Source of the DNA: Symbiodinium sp. CCMP2592
Lineage: Eukaryota; Sar; Dinophyceae; Suessiales; Symbiodiniaceae
Length of the DNA stretch: 64,000 bases
Direction: 5' to 3'
Assembly (NCBI GenBank): GCA_905221615.1
Contig: CAJNDT010002835.1
Coordinates: 685,426 to 749,425 of the forward strand
The notes under the pieces were generated by a model. It was not told where the DNA came from and did not search any database. It saw only the letters and a program-made list of their open reading frames with translations. The position numbers and the translations under genes are program-made. Shown here one piece after another: positions 45,801-57,119 of this stretch (position 1 is its first letter; the number at the start of each line of letters is the position of its first letter).

Positions 45801-48800
45801 ATGTCAACCATAGATGATGCCGCTGGGCTGCTGCGGGATGCGGAGTGGCACATAGATGAAGAGGTGCAAAGTCTGTCTAAGCAGAAAGCTGTGACGTCGT
45901 TGGTCCTGTACTGAATGCAGGAGAGCCAGCTGGCAGAGCAGAAGGCGCAGAAGGCGTTAAGCATCCTCCGAGAAAACTCCCAGGATTCACCAGGCGCCTG
46001 CGACAAAATTGTCTCAAGTTGTGGTGAAAGCTGGGTAAGCTGTCAAGGTCCTGCAGATGCTGTCCGGATGCTGGCCTTGGCTTGTCCGCGGCCTAGTGCG
46101 GCCGTAGTCAGAGCCACTTGCAGATGGCGCTGAAGTGTTTCTAGTCTTCGAAGAATCGTGGCCAGTTTCCTGATATAATTACATTATCTCGTCGTCTTCG
46201 CTCATCGGAATCATCATCAAATCATCCTCTGCATCAGAACTCATTAGTTTGTTGTAGTTTTCTTTTAATCGTTTTGGGGACGGTTGGCGCCCTTTCCGCG
46301 GCCCTTTTGCGCCAAACGATGAAACAACAATGAAACATGATAAACAGCTTCCAAGGCTCCCCGAAGGCCTTCCTGATTTTGCGAACATCGAAGGAGTCCC
46401 ACGCGGCCTTTCCCCGGCTCTTGTCCGCCAAAAGATGAGCAGATGAAAAATGGTAAATTACATGAGAACAAAGTTATACTAAAATGATAATTAAAACTGT
46501 AAGATATGAAAATGGCAATGGTGATGAAACGATGAGTTGATGACGATCAGAAGGATGTTTTTCGAGATATTGATTCACGCAGGCCATGCCAGTCTATTCA
46601 CGCAAGACTCGTAATTCTAGTTGAATCCGGGCTGTGCACTTCAAGTATCTGCTGACACTTTGGTGGCACGTCGTGAACGGGAAAAGCATTCCTTATCCAT
46701 AATATGAATATTTGAAGATGTGGGTGAGGTTCAGCCAGAGGCGACCGCAAAGCTGGCCTCGGTTTGTTGGCACAAGAGCTTTCTCGAGATGGTTGCAGCC
46801 ATCGGCAGAGAGTGCATCGGCTGCGAAGTCAGATGGGATTTCAGTTTGAGTTGAGCGTGGTGGCATTCTTTCCATTGTGAGGCTGTTCTGCGTTTGGCCT
46901 TCGCGGAGATTGCCAATTCACGTTGTGGCAGCAAGCGCCGAGAAGAGGCGCTGGAGGCAGCTCTGGAGGCTGTGAAGACCTTCAGAGAGCTGGGAGAGCC
47001 GCGGCTCGAGGCGGGGGAGCGCATTAGATCGGCAGAGCAAGCATGTATGGCAATCAAGATGCGCAGCAGCTGTGTTGCGCTCTGGCAGGGATGGGCATTG
47101 ATTGCATTAGCTCACACCCATGTCCAGAAAGGCAAGGCGCAAGTGTCTGTCCTTGGAGCACGGTAACGGACTAGCATGATTCCGCTCGCACAGGCACGAA
47201 AAGCGAAGTGCCTGAAGAGTTAACGAAAGCTCTGGAAGCAGCGGCGCAAGCGCAAGTTGTTCTCCGAGAGGTTGGTGACAGAGTAGGCTGGGGCTTCAAA
47301 AGCAATCGCTGCTTTCTTCAGCATATGTAAAAGACTGAGAAGACCATTGTTGCCTCTCAGGTGAAGGAAAGGCCATGCACACCACAGCCGTCGCTTGAGC
47401 GATTAGTCTCAGCTTTTTTTTTGTTGCATTATTGTAGTGGATCTAAACAGAACCCTTGCTCGTCCGATCTACTTGATACCCAATAACGCCACAGGAGGCT
47501 CCTAAGGCAGGACGAGATTCATGGCTTGTTGTGAACTTGTTTCAATTTTCTGTTGCATCTCATCGCATCTCGTGGGTTTGCGAGTGGTGATTTGCAGGGC
47601 ATGTGGGCGCGAACCACTCCCGCAAACAAGCCAGCAGGGTTGTAGAAGGTGCTGGACCCGTGCTTGATCTGATAGGGTTCGAAGAAGGTGAACAAATTGA
47701 AGCCACCTTGCCCACCTGGGCCCCAAAGACCATGTGCTGACGGCTGAGCAATCTTTACATGCCACCTCTTTGTAGAAGGCGAGCTAAGGCAGCTAAGAGT
47801 GGAACAAGTGCTCCGGCATGTACTGTTCAGTTTGTGTCCTGGCGTTGACTGCGCCAGGTCGCCCTTTCCTTTCAGAACAACATTGACGAGGCAGTTGCCA
47901 GATCTAGAGAGCTGGTGTCATACTGGCGTGACCTTGGCTACACGCGCCTGGAGGCTGGGTGCCAGTCAGGGATGCTAGCTGGAAGGGTCTTCTGTTGGTA
48001 TGGGCAGAAGAGCATCATGTTGCACAGTCGTGGTCGCAGGCATTCCAGCAGGAGTGTGTGAGTGAGTGGGAGCTGGTGCGTCACAGGCCGGAGGAGGCAG
48101 GTGACAAGCAAGTGTAGCCATGACTTCCTAGTATGCAGTTAGCTGTTCGGTCATGTGACGGGGCACGGCAGCTGGCATCATTGTCAGGCACTCGAAGCCG
48201 CTCAAGCTGCCCTAGAGCAAAAAATGCAGAGGGAAGCCCAGCGACAAGCCCAAGTGGACCCCGTTCCTGCCAGATCTGCAGCAGCGCTTATCCATGCCTC
48301 AAATGCATACCTTACGATGGGAAAGACTGATGAAGCCCTAAAGCTGTCTCAAGAGCGACTGGAGACATTTCGACGGAACAGAGATTTCGAGAGCGAGATC
48401 GTCGCGCAGTCCTCCATCGTCTCTGTGTACGTGAACTCTGGGCGATTGCGGCAAGCTGCGGAGGTGGCTGAGGAGACGCTGCGCAAAGTCCAAAGTCGAC
48501 CGTCTTCCAGGCTCTTGAAATGCTGGGAGATCGATTTGCTGCAGACGCTGGCCAAGATCTACCTGAGGGCAGAGGATGTGGAGAACGCAGAAAAGATCGT
48601 CGACCAGACGATTGCAGTTGCCAGCGAGCAGAAGGACACAACAAAGCTAAGCTTCTTCATAATTGAGTCGCTTCGTCGCTACTCGCAGCTGCTCTCGCAG
48701 CTGCTTCCGTGCAGGACCGGAAGTCCCTGGCCGCGGCCTACTTGCTTCAGAGCGAGCTGGCCCTGCTGAGAAAGGAAAACCGCCTTGGACTGAAAGCGGC

Positions 48801-48909
48801 GATGAGATCCCGGGACTTGTCCAGGAAGACGCAAACCAAGAAAGGAGAGGCAAGGCAAGTTCTGCCGTCTTTGCCCCTCCCGCTACTGTCCTGCCCGTCT
48901 TCCGCTTGA

Positions 48910-48941
<32 letters not shown>

Positions 48942-51900
48942 CACAAGAGAGAGAGAGGTTGTGAGGGGGGAAACCCCGTCACCATAACCCTGGCGAAAGA
49001 AAGACAGAGGTTGTTTTGTGTTGTGTTGCCTTGACTGACTTCAGGCCTCTGCCCTGCTGCAGCTCTGCTCTGCCTACTGTGCCCGAGGCGAGCTCAAGCG
49101 AGGCCACGCTTTTGCCGCGCTAGCTGGTTGCGCTTGCTGAGCTCTGCTCTGATCTGTTCTGGGCTTCCTGTTGTGAGTCTCGAGGTGCGGCAGTGACCGT
49201 AGAGTCGCAGCGAATCTTCAACTCCGTGGGCGACCGCGAAGGTGAGGCAGATGCACTGCGAATGCAGGCCGTGGTACTCTGTGTTGGCTGCAAGAGGTTG
49301 GGCAGATGAAAGCCTGAGCATCGTGCGAGGCAGAAGTTCGCCTTCATTTGAATGACTTTCCCCGCGCCATTGCAGCCGCCAGAAGGCACGCGAAAGTATT
49401 TTCGGAGCATAGAGACCTTTCGACGATGCAACACCACGCTGCCGTGATTCCCTGAGGTGTCGGGAACTGCAGCGAGAGATGGGTGACCGGAAAAGTGAAG
49501 CATGGGCATGTGTACAACTGGCGCAGACCCTCCTGTCAGCTGCATCAGACGAAGAGAAGCAGGAGTTAGATCTTCGAGCAAAGGCAAAAGAAGAAAAGGC
49601 ATCCCCGCATTTTACCACTTGGATGTCTTCAGTCCATTGTGCACATCTCGGCTGTTTAAATGGGAGGCCCGAAGTGAAGGAAAGGTGCTGGAATCTGTGC
49701 GGCTCCCAAAAGATCACGACTGCCATGACAACTGGATGTGCAGAAAGCGATGCTCATGTATGCATGTTCCGAGTGATTCGGGATAGTCGGAAGATTCTGT
49801 GCAAGCTTGCAGACGAGTTCATTCGAGGCTGATGGGACTGGCACCAGACAGGATTGGTTTCAAGGAGACGACGAGGACATGACATCGTTCGCTACTAGAC
49901 AATTTTCCCGGTCTGTGAAGGTCGTGTCATCTGGCAACAGGTAGTGCGTAAACCCAAGCGATCTCGACAAAGCCAGATCAGGGAGCCCAGTGCCGGTGCT
50001 CAGTTCGTTCTGCTCCTGCAGAATGATCCTTCGGGACAGCTTGAAAACGGATGTCGTGTTTCTGCGTGCGAGTTGTGCGTGGACACGCCAGAACCAGAAA
50101 CAAAAGCCGACCTCCAGCTTTGACACGTCCAGCCGCAACCGGCCAGTCCTCGGCTGTGAATATCCCGGGAGCACCCTGAAATAGATCTCGGGTGTAGTGC
50201 ACTTGAGCCTTGGGGAGTTGGTGGCTGTCCGGCGGATATTCTGCAGGTCTCTGTTGGCTTGATGCTTGCTCGGCTTAAGGGCTGTTTCCGCGCAAGGCTG
50301 GCGGGGTGCTGATTCAAGTTATGACAACCACTTTTCGGCTTTGGCATGGTAGTGGCGACGACCTTTGTGAGATGATTTTTCTAGTGGCTCCACGTAATCT
50401 CGCTGGTTGTCTGGCATAGTGGCCATTTCCTTGCCACATTTTGATGAATTTGCTTCCTTCTGTGGTCTTCTTGTCTTGTTCATGCAGAGTGTGAGACCGG
50501 CGGGTGGTCTGAAACAGCCATCGCTGCTTTTGCTTGCCTGCTTTGCATCCTTGAGCAGTCCTGTCCTTCTGCCGGAGCAACACAGGGCCAACCAAACAGG
50601 CTTCAAAACGAGCGGTCTGGTCTGCAGGGTGCGCCCGTATGTGCCCGTGCAAGGACGACAACCAGGAGAGACCAGCCAAAGCAGCTTTCGAACGGGCTCT
50701 TCAAGCTGCCAAGGATGCTCTTCAACTGTCGCGACCGCAAGAGGACACTCAAGGGGTTCAGTGCACTTCCTACAGATTCCTGCAGCAGAAGGTGTCCGCT
50801 GGCAGTTGTGACACGGTGGTTTCGTTCTCTCTGCTATCAGCACTAGTGATCGCATCTCCCTTGCAGCCGAAAAGCCAGGGCTGTCTGAGCAGGACGAGCA
50901 GCTGCTGTCGCGAGCGCTGCTACCTGGCTTTTGGCCACTGCTTCATGGTCAGGTGTGTCCCAGGCGCTTTTGCTCCTTTCACTGCACATGGTCTGCATTC
51001 TCCGAGGTTGTCGCTTGCCACGGCTCAGATGATGTGCTTAGAAGCAGACGCAGCAGCGAAGTCCATCGAAGAGGGGCTTCCGGTGGCACAGATGCCTGCC
51101 TGCATGTTGCCTTACCTTGCATCATATCACTTGGTTGTGCTGCATGTATCCTTCAGCCCCAAGGGATTTAGAGATCAGCACAAGATGGGGTGCCTATAAG
51201 GACCGTTGCCGACGCCTCTGCCGAAGCGCACTTCCTCCTCGTGAAATCGCAGCTCGCCGAGTTCAATGGTGCCAAGTCTCATCCCGAGGCAGGACTCCGG
51301 GGATGGGGCCTTAATAGTTCGAACAGGGTTTCGGGGGATTTTATACTACAATCGTAAGAAGCAACCACCAAAATAGTGTTGATGCTCAAAAGCGGGTCCA
51401 AGCCTCGGGGGCTGTTCTCAGGCAAAGCAGCTGGCCAACGAGGCTCTGCAGCTCTTCACGACGCAGAGAGACGAATCTGGGGAAGCTGCGGCACAAGCAA
51501 TCCTGAAGCGACTCACGCCGAAGACAATCGGTGTGAGACCCACAGATACGGGCGGACCGCGCTACTATGCTGCTGAGGGTGATGACGAGATGGAGGAATA
51601 TTGGGAAGAGGAGGTGATCGAGGAAGGTGGTGGCGGTGGTGGTCCTGTGGAGATTCAACCCTACAGTGGGCCCAACTCGAGCGAAATTGTGGCTACTGTC
51701 AGTGATGTGGCACTAAGTCTGATAGGTGTCGAGACTCTCGATGCAGACGAACCGCTTATGGATGCAGGCCTTGACAGCTTAGCTGCCGTGGAGTTTGGCA
51801 ACACACTAGCCAAAGAGTTCTCCGGTGTGGCCTTGCCATCGACTCTTATGTTCGATTTTCCTTCCGTCAAACTGCTCTCGGGCTTCATTGATGCTAGCAT

Positions 51901-52505
51901 GCGTGAAGCGCACGACAAGAGTGAGGCCCAGCGGGCGCAGAGCGCTGCAGCAGGAGGAGGAGGGGGAGGCGGGCAGAGGAGGACACGGATGGTCAAAAAG
52001 TTTCGACCGAAGCCTGGTGGTGCCCGCCGCAAGCCAATGTCCTTCAATCAACAGGCGATGCCTGTGCAGATGGTCCCTTCCATTCCACAGGCAGGCCAAG
52101 CAGGCCAAGCAGTCTCCCAGGCCGCGGAGGTGGGACCCTACAAAGGCGGGCCTGTGCAAATTATCCTAAGCTTGTGTTTAGGGTTTAGGGCATTTTCTAC
52201 AGGTTTGCAGAGGTTTGCATGCAGCGGGGCCGGAAGCCCTTCTTTGTGAAGGTCCCACGTTGGCGGAGATTGAAGAAGTTGTCAAAGACACTGCTTTGTC
52301 TCTCATCGGAGTTGAGTCATTGGATAACGACGAGCCGCTGATGGATGCAGGTCTAGACAGCCTGGCTGCAGTGGAATTTGGTAATGCAATTCAGAAGGAT
52401 TTTGCTGGCTTAACCATGCCGAATACGCTCATGTTCGACTATCCCTCCGTTAAGCGATTGACGGAGTTCATCAATGAAGGGTTGATCGAAGCGCACGGGA
52501 AGTGA
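45801..52505 (+). CDS. TPR-repeat protein with two tandem C-terminal acyl-carrier (phosphopantetheine) domains
   Basis: Exons encode helical TPR-like repeats, then two carrier domains. Approximate exons: 45801-46034 (donor GTAAGC), 46882-47065 (REEALEAALEAVKTFRELGE), 47194-47282, 47876-47968 and 48188-48854. The last ends AG|GCAAGT and changes frame near 48650-48700, from a mini-intron or a slip. Then 49045-49126, 49168-49285, 49456-49600, 50665-50760, 51010-51090, 51200-51295, 51422-52145 and 52252-52505. The final junction (AAAG|GC to AG|GTCCC) restores a Gly codon. Each carrier domain has PLMDAGLDSLAAVEF; the serines that would carry phosphopantetheine are at 51776 and 52359. A Gly/Lys/Arg-rich linker separates them. 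Carrier domains tether acyl or aminoacyl intermediates in polyketide, fatty-acid or peptide synthesis. No ketosynthase, acyltransferase or adenylation domain is present, so it probably works with separate enzymes via the TPR part. Confidence 0.8.
48909..48957. repeat. (GA)n microsatellite in a TPR-ACP intron
   Basis: Pure GA run interrupted once by CACAA, 55 bp after a GC-type donor. Confidence 0.95.
52146..52251 (+). other. Short GC-AG intron between the two carrier-domain exons
   Basis: 106 nt; begins GCGGGC, ends GTGAAG, and its removal joins Tyr-Lys-Gly-Pro-Thr-Leu in frame. It contains TTTAGGGTTTAGGG, two telomere-like words. Confidence 0.65.
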
Positions 52506-53500
52506 AAGAGCAGACTTGTGGCCTCAGTGATCCTTGGGTCAACCTTCGTCTTCCACCACGCTCCATCTTCCGTCCGAGGGTGCACGAAGCTTCGTGTCAA
52601 GCCAGCGGGCTGATGGCAAAAGGGAAATCGGAAGCCTCGGAAGCTGTCGCTGATGGGTTCTTTCGAAGCGCATCGGACGCATCGCCTCGCCAGGTCGGAG
52701 CTCGCAAGCAAGTCCAGGGCCAGATCGAGGACATGGTGGGCGAGAAGGCGCGAGGTTGTTGTGATTGCAGTCGCTCTATTCACAGTGGCTTTCTTTGCAA
52801 AGGTAGACCCCGACGAAATCCTGGCGCTGGCAAAGTACCTGTCAAGGCCTCGTGGGCTTGGCGTGTCAGTGCCGTTGACCTTTGTCCCTAGGAGCGGCAT
52901 CTTGAGCCAAGAACTGCGGGCGGAATCTTATGTGCACGCCGCTCGAAAGTAGTAGGAAGATGTGGTTCAAGGCAACGTCACAGAGCCACCGGATAGTTTT
53001 GCACCGTGATAGCCGGCGTTAACCTCGAGCTGTCTGCGGTGTTGATCTATCTGAGACACTGAAGACCCCATGTGCAGCTCTGTAGACAATCAAGTCTTGA
53101 GAGCTCAAAGTAAAAGTATATGTGACCGTATGCTCGGTTTCATCCGGTCCTGCGCCTCGAGAGTCGGATTTCACAAGAACGGCAAGCGCCATGAGCACTA
53201 TCGGGATGCATTTGGCTTGGATGAGTTGCGGTTAGAGGCATGGGGCCTTTCCAGGAAGTCCAGACTGACTCAGCGAGGCTTTTCCTAGGTCCTTATGCGA
53301 GATGTTGTTTCTTCGGCCCACGCAGTTTCTGCAGAAGCTGTCCTCTTTCCCTGGACTCTTCCCGACGTGTCTGCATGTATATCAATACAGCACGCAAAGA
53401 TTGACATGCTAGTTGGGAAATCGCGAACGACCGCCAAGAGAAGCAATGTTTGGCAAGCACTGAACCATCAAAATCCAGTCATGGAAGCACACCCTGAGTT
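52506..53500. other. Polymerase intron downstream of the TPR-ACP stop codon
   Basis: No supported exon. Would hold the 3' untranslated region of the TPR-ACP transcript; no AATAAA-type signal was relied on, because dinoflagellates often lack one. Confidence 0.4.
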
Positions 53501-53563
53501 TGAATCCAATTTTAGGCAGCCGGGTCGGGTAGCGGGTGCAAGTCTTGAGGGTCTTCTGGGGAG

Positions 53564-54640
53564 GCCCGGCTGAAGCAGGAGCTGTCACCAGTTACTAGTT
53601 CTCCAGTGCCAAATTTCGCCAGGTTGGTTTTGGCTTCCATCGATGACGTCTTCGCACAGGCGATGAAGATCCAAGAGTGGTTGAACCAGATCACAAGGAT
53701 CTTCTCCAAGGTGCAGGCGAGGACATGATTACATTGTCGTAGGGACGGCAGCCAGAATTCGGACAGGCTCCAAATGCTTGGATCTCGCCGGTCGGCTTGA
53801 ACTGCGTGCAGCCGTACCGGGACGCACAGAAAACGGTGGTTCGCAGCAAGCGCCAGACGGCCTTTCTGCCATGTTTTTGTTCAACTCTTACGTGTGCCAC
53901 GGGAGTCCCTGCGTTGACAGGTCACATTGAAAACTGGCGATGCACCAACGATCAACAAGGCCCGATTCAGCCGAAGTGCAGTGGTTTACAGGCTAGGTGA
54001 CCACGGGATGCTCCGTGCATGGCCATGCCCCCCGTTCCAGATGCGGCAGAGAATGGGCTACCCGCCGAACTTCATCCATTCACTTGATGCCCAGGACTTG
54101 GTTCACTTGTGTTCCCTGCTTTGGCACTCGCCTCCCAGCAAAGGCCTCGCACATGATGATGGTTGCGGAGAGCTGCCAGCGCGAGGGCATCACGTTTGCA
54201 GCAGTGGTTGCCTTGGAGCATCGCATTCGACCTGGGTCAACTGCTACAGAGTGCTTTTGAAATCTCAGGTGCATGACTCGTTTTGGACGCATGCTTGTGA
54301 CACCGCCAAGCTGAATGCGCTGACTCGTGCCAGAAGCCTGGTATTGTTGCAGACTTGCGACGGATTCCTTACGGTGCTAATGCAGGATGCCTTCGTCGAG
54401 CTTCACAGAAAGCCGATCCTTGCTGAGCTCTACGAGGACATGCGATGTATGTCTTCCAGTGGCACCAGCAGTGATAGACACAGGACATGAAAGTGCACCT
54501 CGGTGGCCAAGTCCCTCCCCCTTTGCCAGAGCAAGGCTGGTGAAGATAAGTTTCTGGCGGCCCTGGGCTCTTGGGCTCTTGAAGAATCGACGATCCCTGA
54601 AGGACAACTGGATCTGGATCGCGTAAGGGACAGCTTGCGC
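53564..54640 (+). CDS. POLRMT: Phage-type (mitochondrial) RNA polymerase, C-terminal fingers and palm exons
   Basis: Continues the polymerase begun at 36.1 kb. Exons: 53564-53710 (ASIDDVFAQAMKIQEWL), 53767-about 53858 (WISPVGLNCVQPYR), 53921-53959 (VTLKTGDAPTINK), 54041-54088 (YPPNFIHSLD), 54144-54203 (SHMMMVAESCQREGITFAA). Then 54269-54328 (VHDSFWTHACD, with the conserved HD), 54386-about 54440 (FVELHRKPILAELYEDM) and a last exon reaching about 54640 (TIPEGQLDLDRV, the usual C-terminal block). Introns are 55-81 nt, GT-AG or GC-AG, and phases match. The end is uncertain: the frame stays open to a TAA at 54863. Homology to T7-family polymerases through these motifs is strong; mitochondrial location is inferred from family membership. 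Confidence 0.88.
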
Positions 54641-54865
54641 CCTGCTCTGCTGGAGTGCAAGAGGTGTTGCGCACAACCTGTCCCACACTGCGTTTGCAAG
54701 CTGAGTTCACGGGTTAAAGGGTTCTTGCTCCAATTCTCCAGCCGGTCATTCGGGAGAGATAGGCCAAGCTTGCGTGTGAAGTGTGCAGGTACTTCTTTGC
54801 ATGAAGCTACATCTTGTTCCCGGCAACGTAGTGATCGCGCCGCCAGAGTGCCGACGGATGGGTAA

Positions 54866-55470
54866 TGCCCACGCGTGCACTGGATAATTTCGCCAAGGAG
54901 ACACAGAAGCAGATGGAGATCTTCTGCCTGTCAGAGCATGGCCTGGGTAGTTTATCGTTTCCTAGACGGGAGCCTTTAGGCCCGGATTATGGCTGGTCCA
55001 AAGAGACCAGAATTCCTTCAAGGTGGAACGAAGAAAGCTTGTCAGGAATTGTAATTGCAGAACTTCTGAATGGAAGCTTACAGTCCAAATGCACTTCGGC
55101 GAAGTCGTGCTTGGGTGCGAATAGGTAATTCCAACCATTTTGCTCAAGCGTTGTCTCTTCACTTTCGTCGCTCCAGCAATGAAGGCTGGAGTATCATTCG
55201 CTCATCCCAGTCTGAGATGCCACAAAGCTCTCTTCGCAGGTCCTCGAGTTGAGCCTGACAGAGGACCAGGACGCCTGGGTTGTTGCAGCAACCCACCCTG
55301 AGCTCTGCTCTTGATGGGAGCCAGAGGAGCGAACACAGCGCCTGCAAGAATCTCTTGCAGAGCGGGAAAGAGGAGGTCCTCATGAGCAAACCAGGCAGCT
55401 CACGAGTTCATGCCTTTACCTATCAGTGTTTGTGCAGCCATACGAAGCCAGGTAAAGGTAATGCAGCTTC
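54866..55470. other. Unassigned stretch before the cathepsin gene
   Basis: A Glu/Arg/Gln-rich segment near 55315-55390 could be a coiled-coil exon on the + strand, but it contains an in-frame stop and was not called. Confidence 0.35.
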
Positions 55471-55481
55471 TTTGGCTCAAA
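55470..55481 (+). other. Possible relict spliced-leader sequence
   Basis: TTTGGCTCAA at 55471-55480 is identical to ten bases near the 3' end of the dinoflagellate spliced leader. Further upstream bases match only partly. It lies about 50 nt before the cathepsin start. Confidence 0.5.
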
Positions 55482-55529
55482 ATTTTGTCAGCGTGAGTTG
55501 CTTCACGCTCCTGATTGAACCACTTGGTC

Positions 55530-56492
55530 ATGGGCCGCATGAAGATTTTGCCAGGATCACTCTCCTGGCTGTGCATCAGCCTTCTTTGCCTGACAACGGA
55601 TGCGAATCATGGATACAAGAGCTCGCGTAAGTGGCTTCCTCGCACTGCTCCCCAAAACTTAGTCACGGCAGATGCCTTGGTCTCTAAAGATGATCTCCCT
55701 GTTTCCTTTGACTGGAGAAGCGTTGGAGGGCGAAACTTCGTGACCAGTGACGTCAACCAACACATTCCACAGTACTGCGGATCTTGTTGGATACATGGGA
55801 CGACAGCTGCCTTGAATGACCGAATCAAGATCATGCGCAAGGGACAGTTCCCTGATGTGATGCTGGCACGGCAGGTCTTGATGAACTGTGTGCCCGATCC
55901 CACAAACACCAGCGTTCCCCCGCCTGGTTGTGATGGTGGAGACCCCTGGATGATCCACAAATATCTGATGGACAACGATGTTCCGGACGAGACGTGCATG
56001 CCATATCAGGCCAAGAACATGCAGTGCAATCCCTCAGACCAGTGCCGCAACTGCCTGCCGAAGCACGGGTGCTGGTCAATCGACACCTGGACCGGCTACG
56101 GGGTGAGTTCATTCGGCAACCTGTCCGGAGAGGTCGCAATGATGAAGGAAATCTACGCTCGCGGGCCTATTGCCTGCTCCTTCGCAACAGATGCGATGTT
56201 TATGATGAACTACAGCAAGGTTGCTGCAGAAAACGAGGGCGTCTTCGTTTCCAACAAAATATACACCAAAGATGATATCGATCACACTATGGAGGTAGCT
56301 GGATGGGGCACAACGGCATCGGGAATGAAATATTGGATTATTCGTAATAGCTGGGGCACCTACTGGGGTAGCAACGGATGGTTGAAGTTGAAGCGTGGTG
56401 TCAACATGCTTCAAAGCGAGTCGGCAGCTTACGAGCTTAGTTCCAGTCTGTCCAACGAGCGACCTCGGGGAGATGAATGTCAATGCTTGTGA
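55530..56492 (+). CDS. CTSZ: Cathepsin X/Z-like cysteine protease, secreted/lysosomal
   Basis: Papain-family (C1A) endolysosomal carboxypeptidase-type enzyme. ATG at 55530 (or 55539) starts a signal peptide: basic MGRMK, hydrophobic SLSWLCISLLCLT, likely cleavage after TDA. The propeptide is short, as in cathepsin X, without an ERFNIN helix. Mature protein begins near LPVSFDWR. Catalytic residues, numbered from the ATG at 55530: Cys86 in QYCGSCW, His252 in DHTMEVAGWG, Asn273 in RNSWGTYWG. The HIP insertion (residues 78-80), which distinguishes cathepsin X/Z from other papain-like enzymes, is present. Length of 320 residues is normal for the family. It is a single uninterrupted exon, unlike its neighbours, and has a spliced-leader-like sequence upstream. 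Stop is TGA at 56490-56492. Confidence 0.93.
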   Translation: MGRMKILPGSLSWLCISLLCLTTDANHGYKSSRKWLPRTAPQNLVTADALVSKDDLPVSFDWRSVGGRNFVTSDVNQHIPQYCGSCWIHGTTAALNDRIKIMRKGQFPDVMLARQVLMNCVPDPTNTSVPPPGCDGGDPWMIHKYLMDNDVPDETCMPYQAKNMQCNPSDQCRNCLPKHGCWSIDTWTGYGVSSFGNLSGEVAMMKEIYARGPIACSFATDAMFMMNYSKVAAENEGVFVSNKIYTKDDIDHTMEVAGWGTTASGMKYWIIRNSWGTYWGSNGWLKLKRGVNMLQSESAAYELSSSLSNERPRGDECQCL

Positions 56493-56597
56493 CGCTGCGT
56501 ACATGCTATGCATTTTTGGCATGTCTCGAGTGGTTCATGTGCGTCTCTCTCTGTGTGTCCCACATGCTTCTTGCATGTAAATATTATCAGTATGGAC

Positions 56598-56790
56598 AGA
56601 CACACACACACACATACACACACACATGCATGCATGCGCATATTTACGTGTATATGTATACTGTGTATACAGTATACACGTACATGCACACTTACGTGCG
56701 TGCATGCGCACATACGCATGTCGGTGTGTTTGTATTTATACTATATGTATACATACACACGCATACACGCAGGTGTACACAATACGCCAG
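56598..56790. repeat. (CA)n and TACA/CATG-rich compound microsatellite
   Basis: CA run, then GCATGCATGC and a palindromic GTATACTGTGTATACAGTATAC segment, then further ACATAC units. Confidence 0.92.
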
Positions 56791-57119
56791 TCAAAAGTCA
56801 AGAGTACACAGGCAGATCTGGATGGATAGTCTTAAACGCTGCGTGTCGACTGCCTGAGCAGAACAGGGGAAGCAGAACTTGGCACGGAGCAAAAGTGAGG
56901 TGTTTGGCCTTGACTCGAATGTAAGTAAACGACAGTGAGACAGGGATGGGCAAGCGGGTGCTAGGGTGGGACGGCAGCCAGGGGGAAGGACTGCGACGGA
57001 AAGAGGGGGAAGGAGAGTGAGGGACATGCTGGCTACCTCCTAACCAGAGTCCGTGAGTGGATCCCCCTAGGCACTCGCTGATTTCTTGCTAAGGTCCGAG
57101 TGTGACTGGGCTACCCCCA

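Noticed and set aside
53564-54640. Phage contamination as source of the T7-like polymerase
   Set aside because: The coding region is split by introns with consistent phases, and motifs match mitochondrial-type members.
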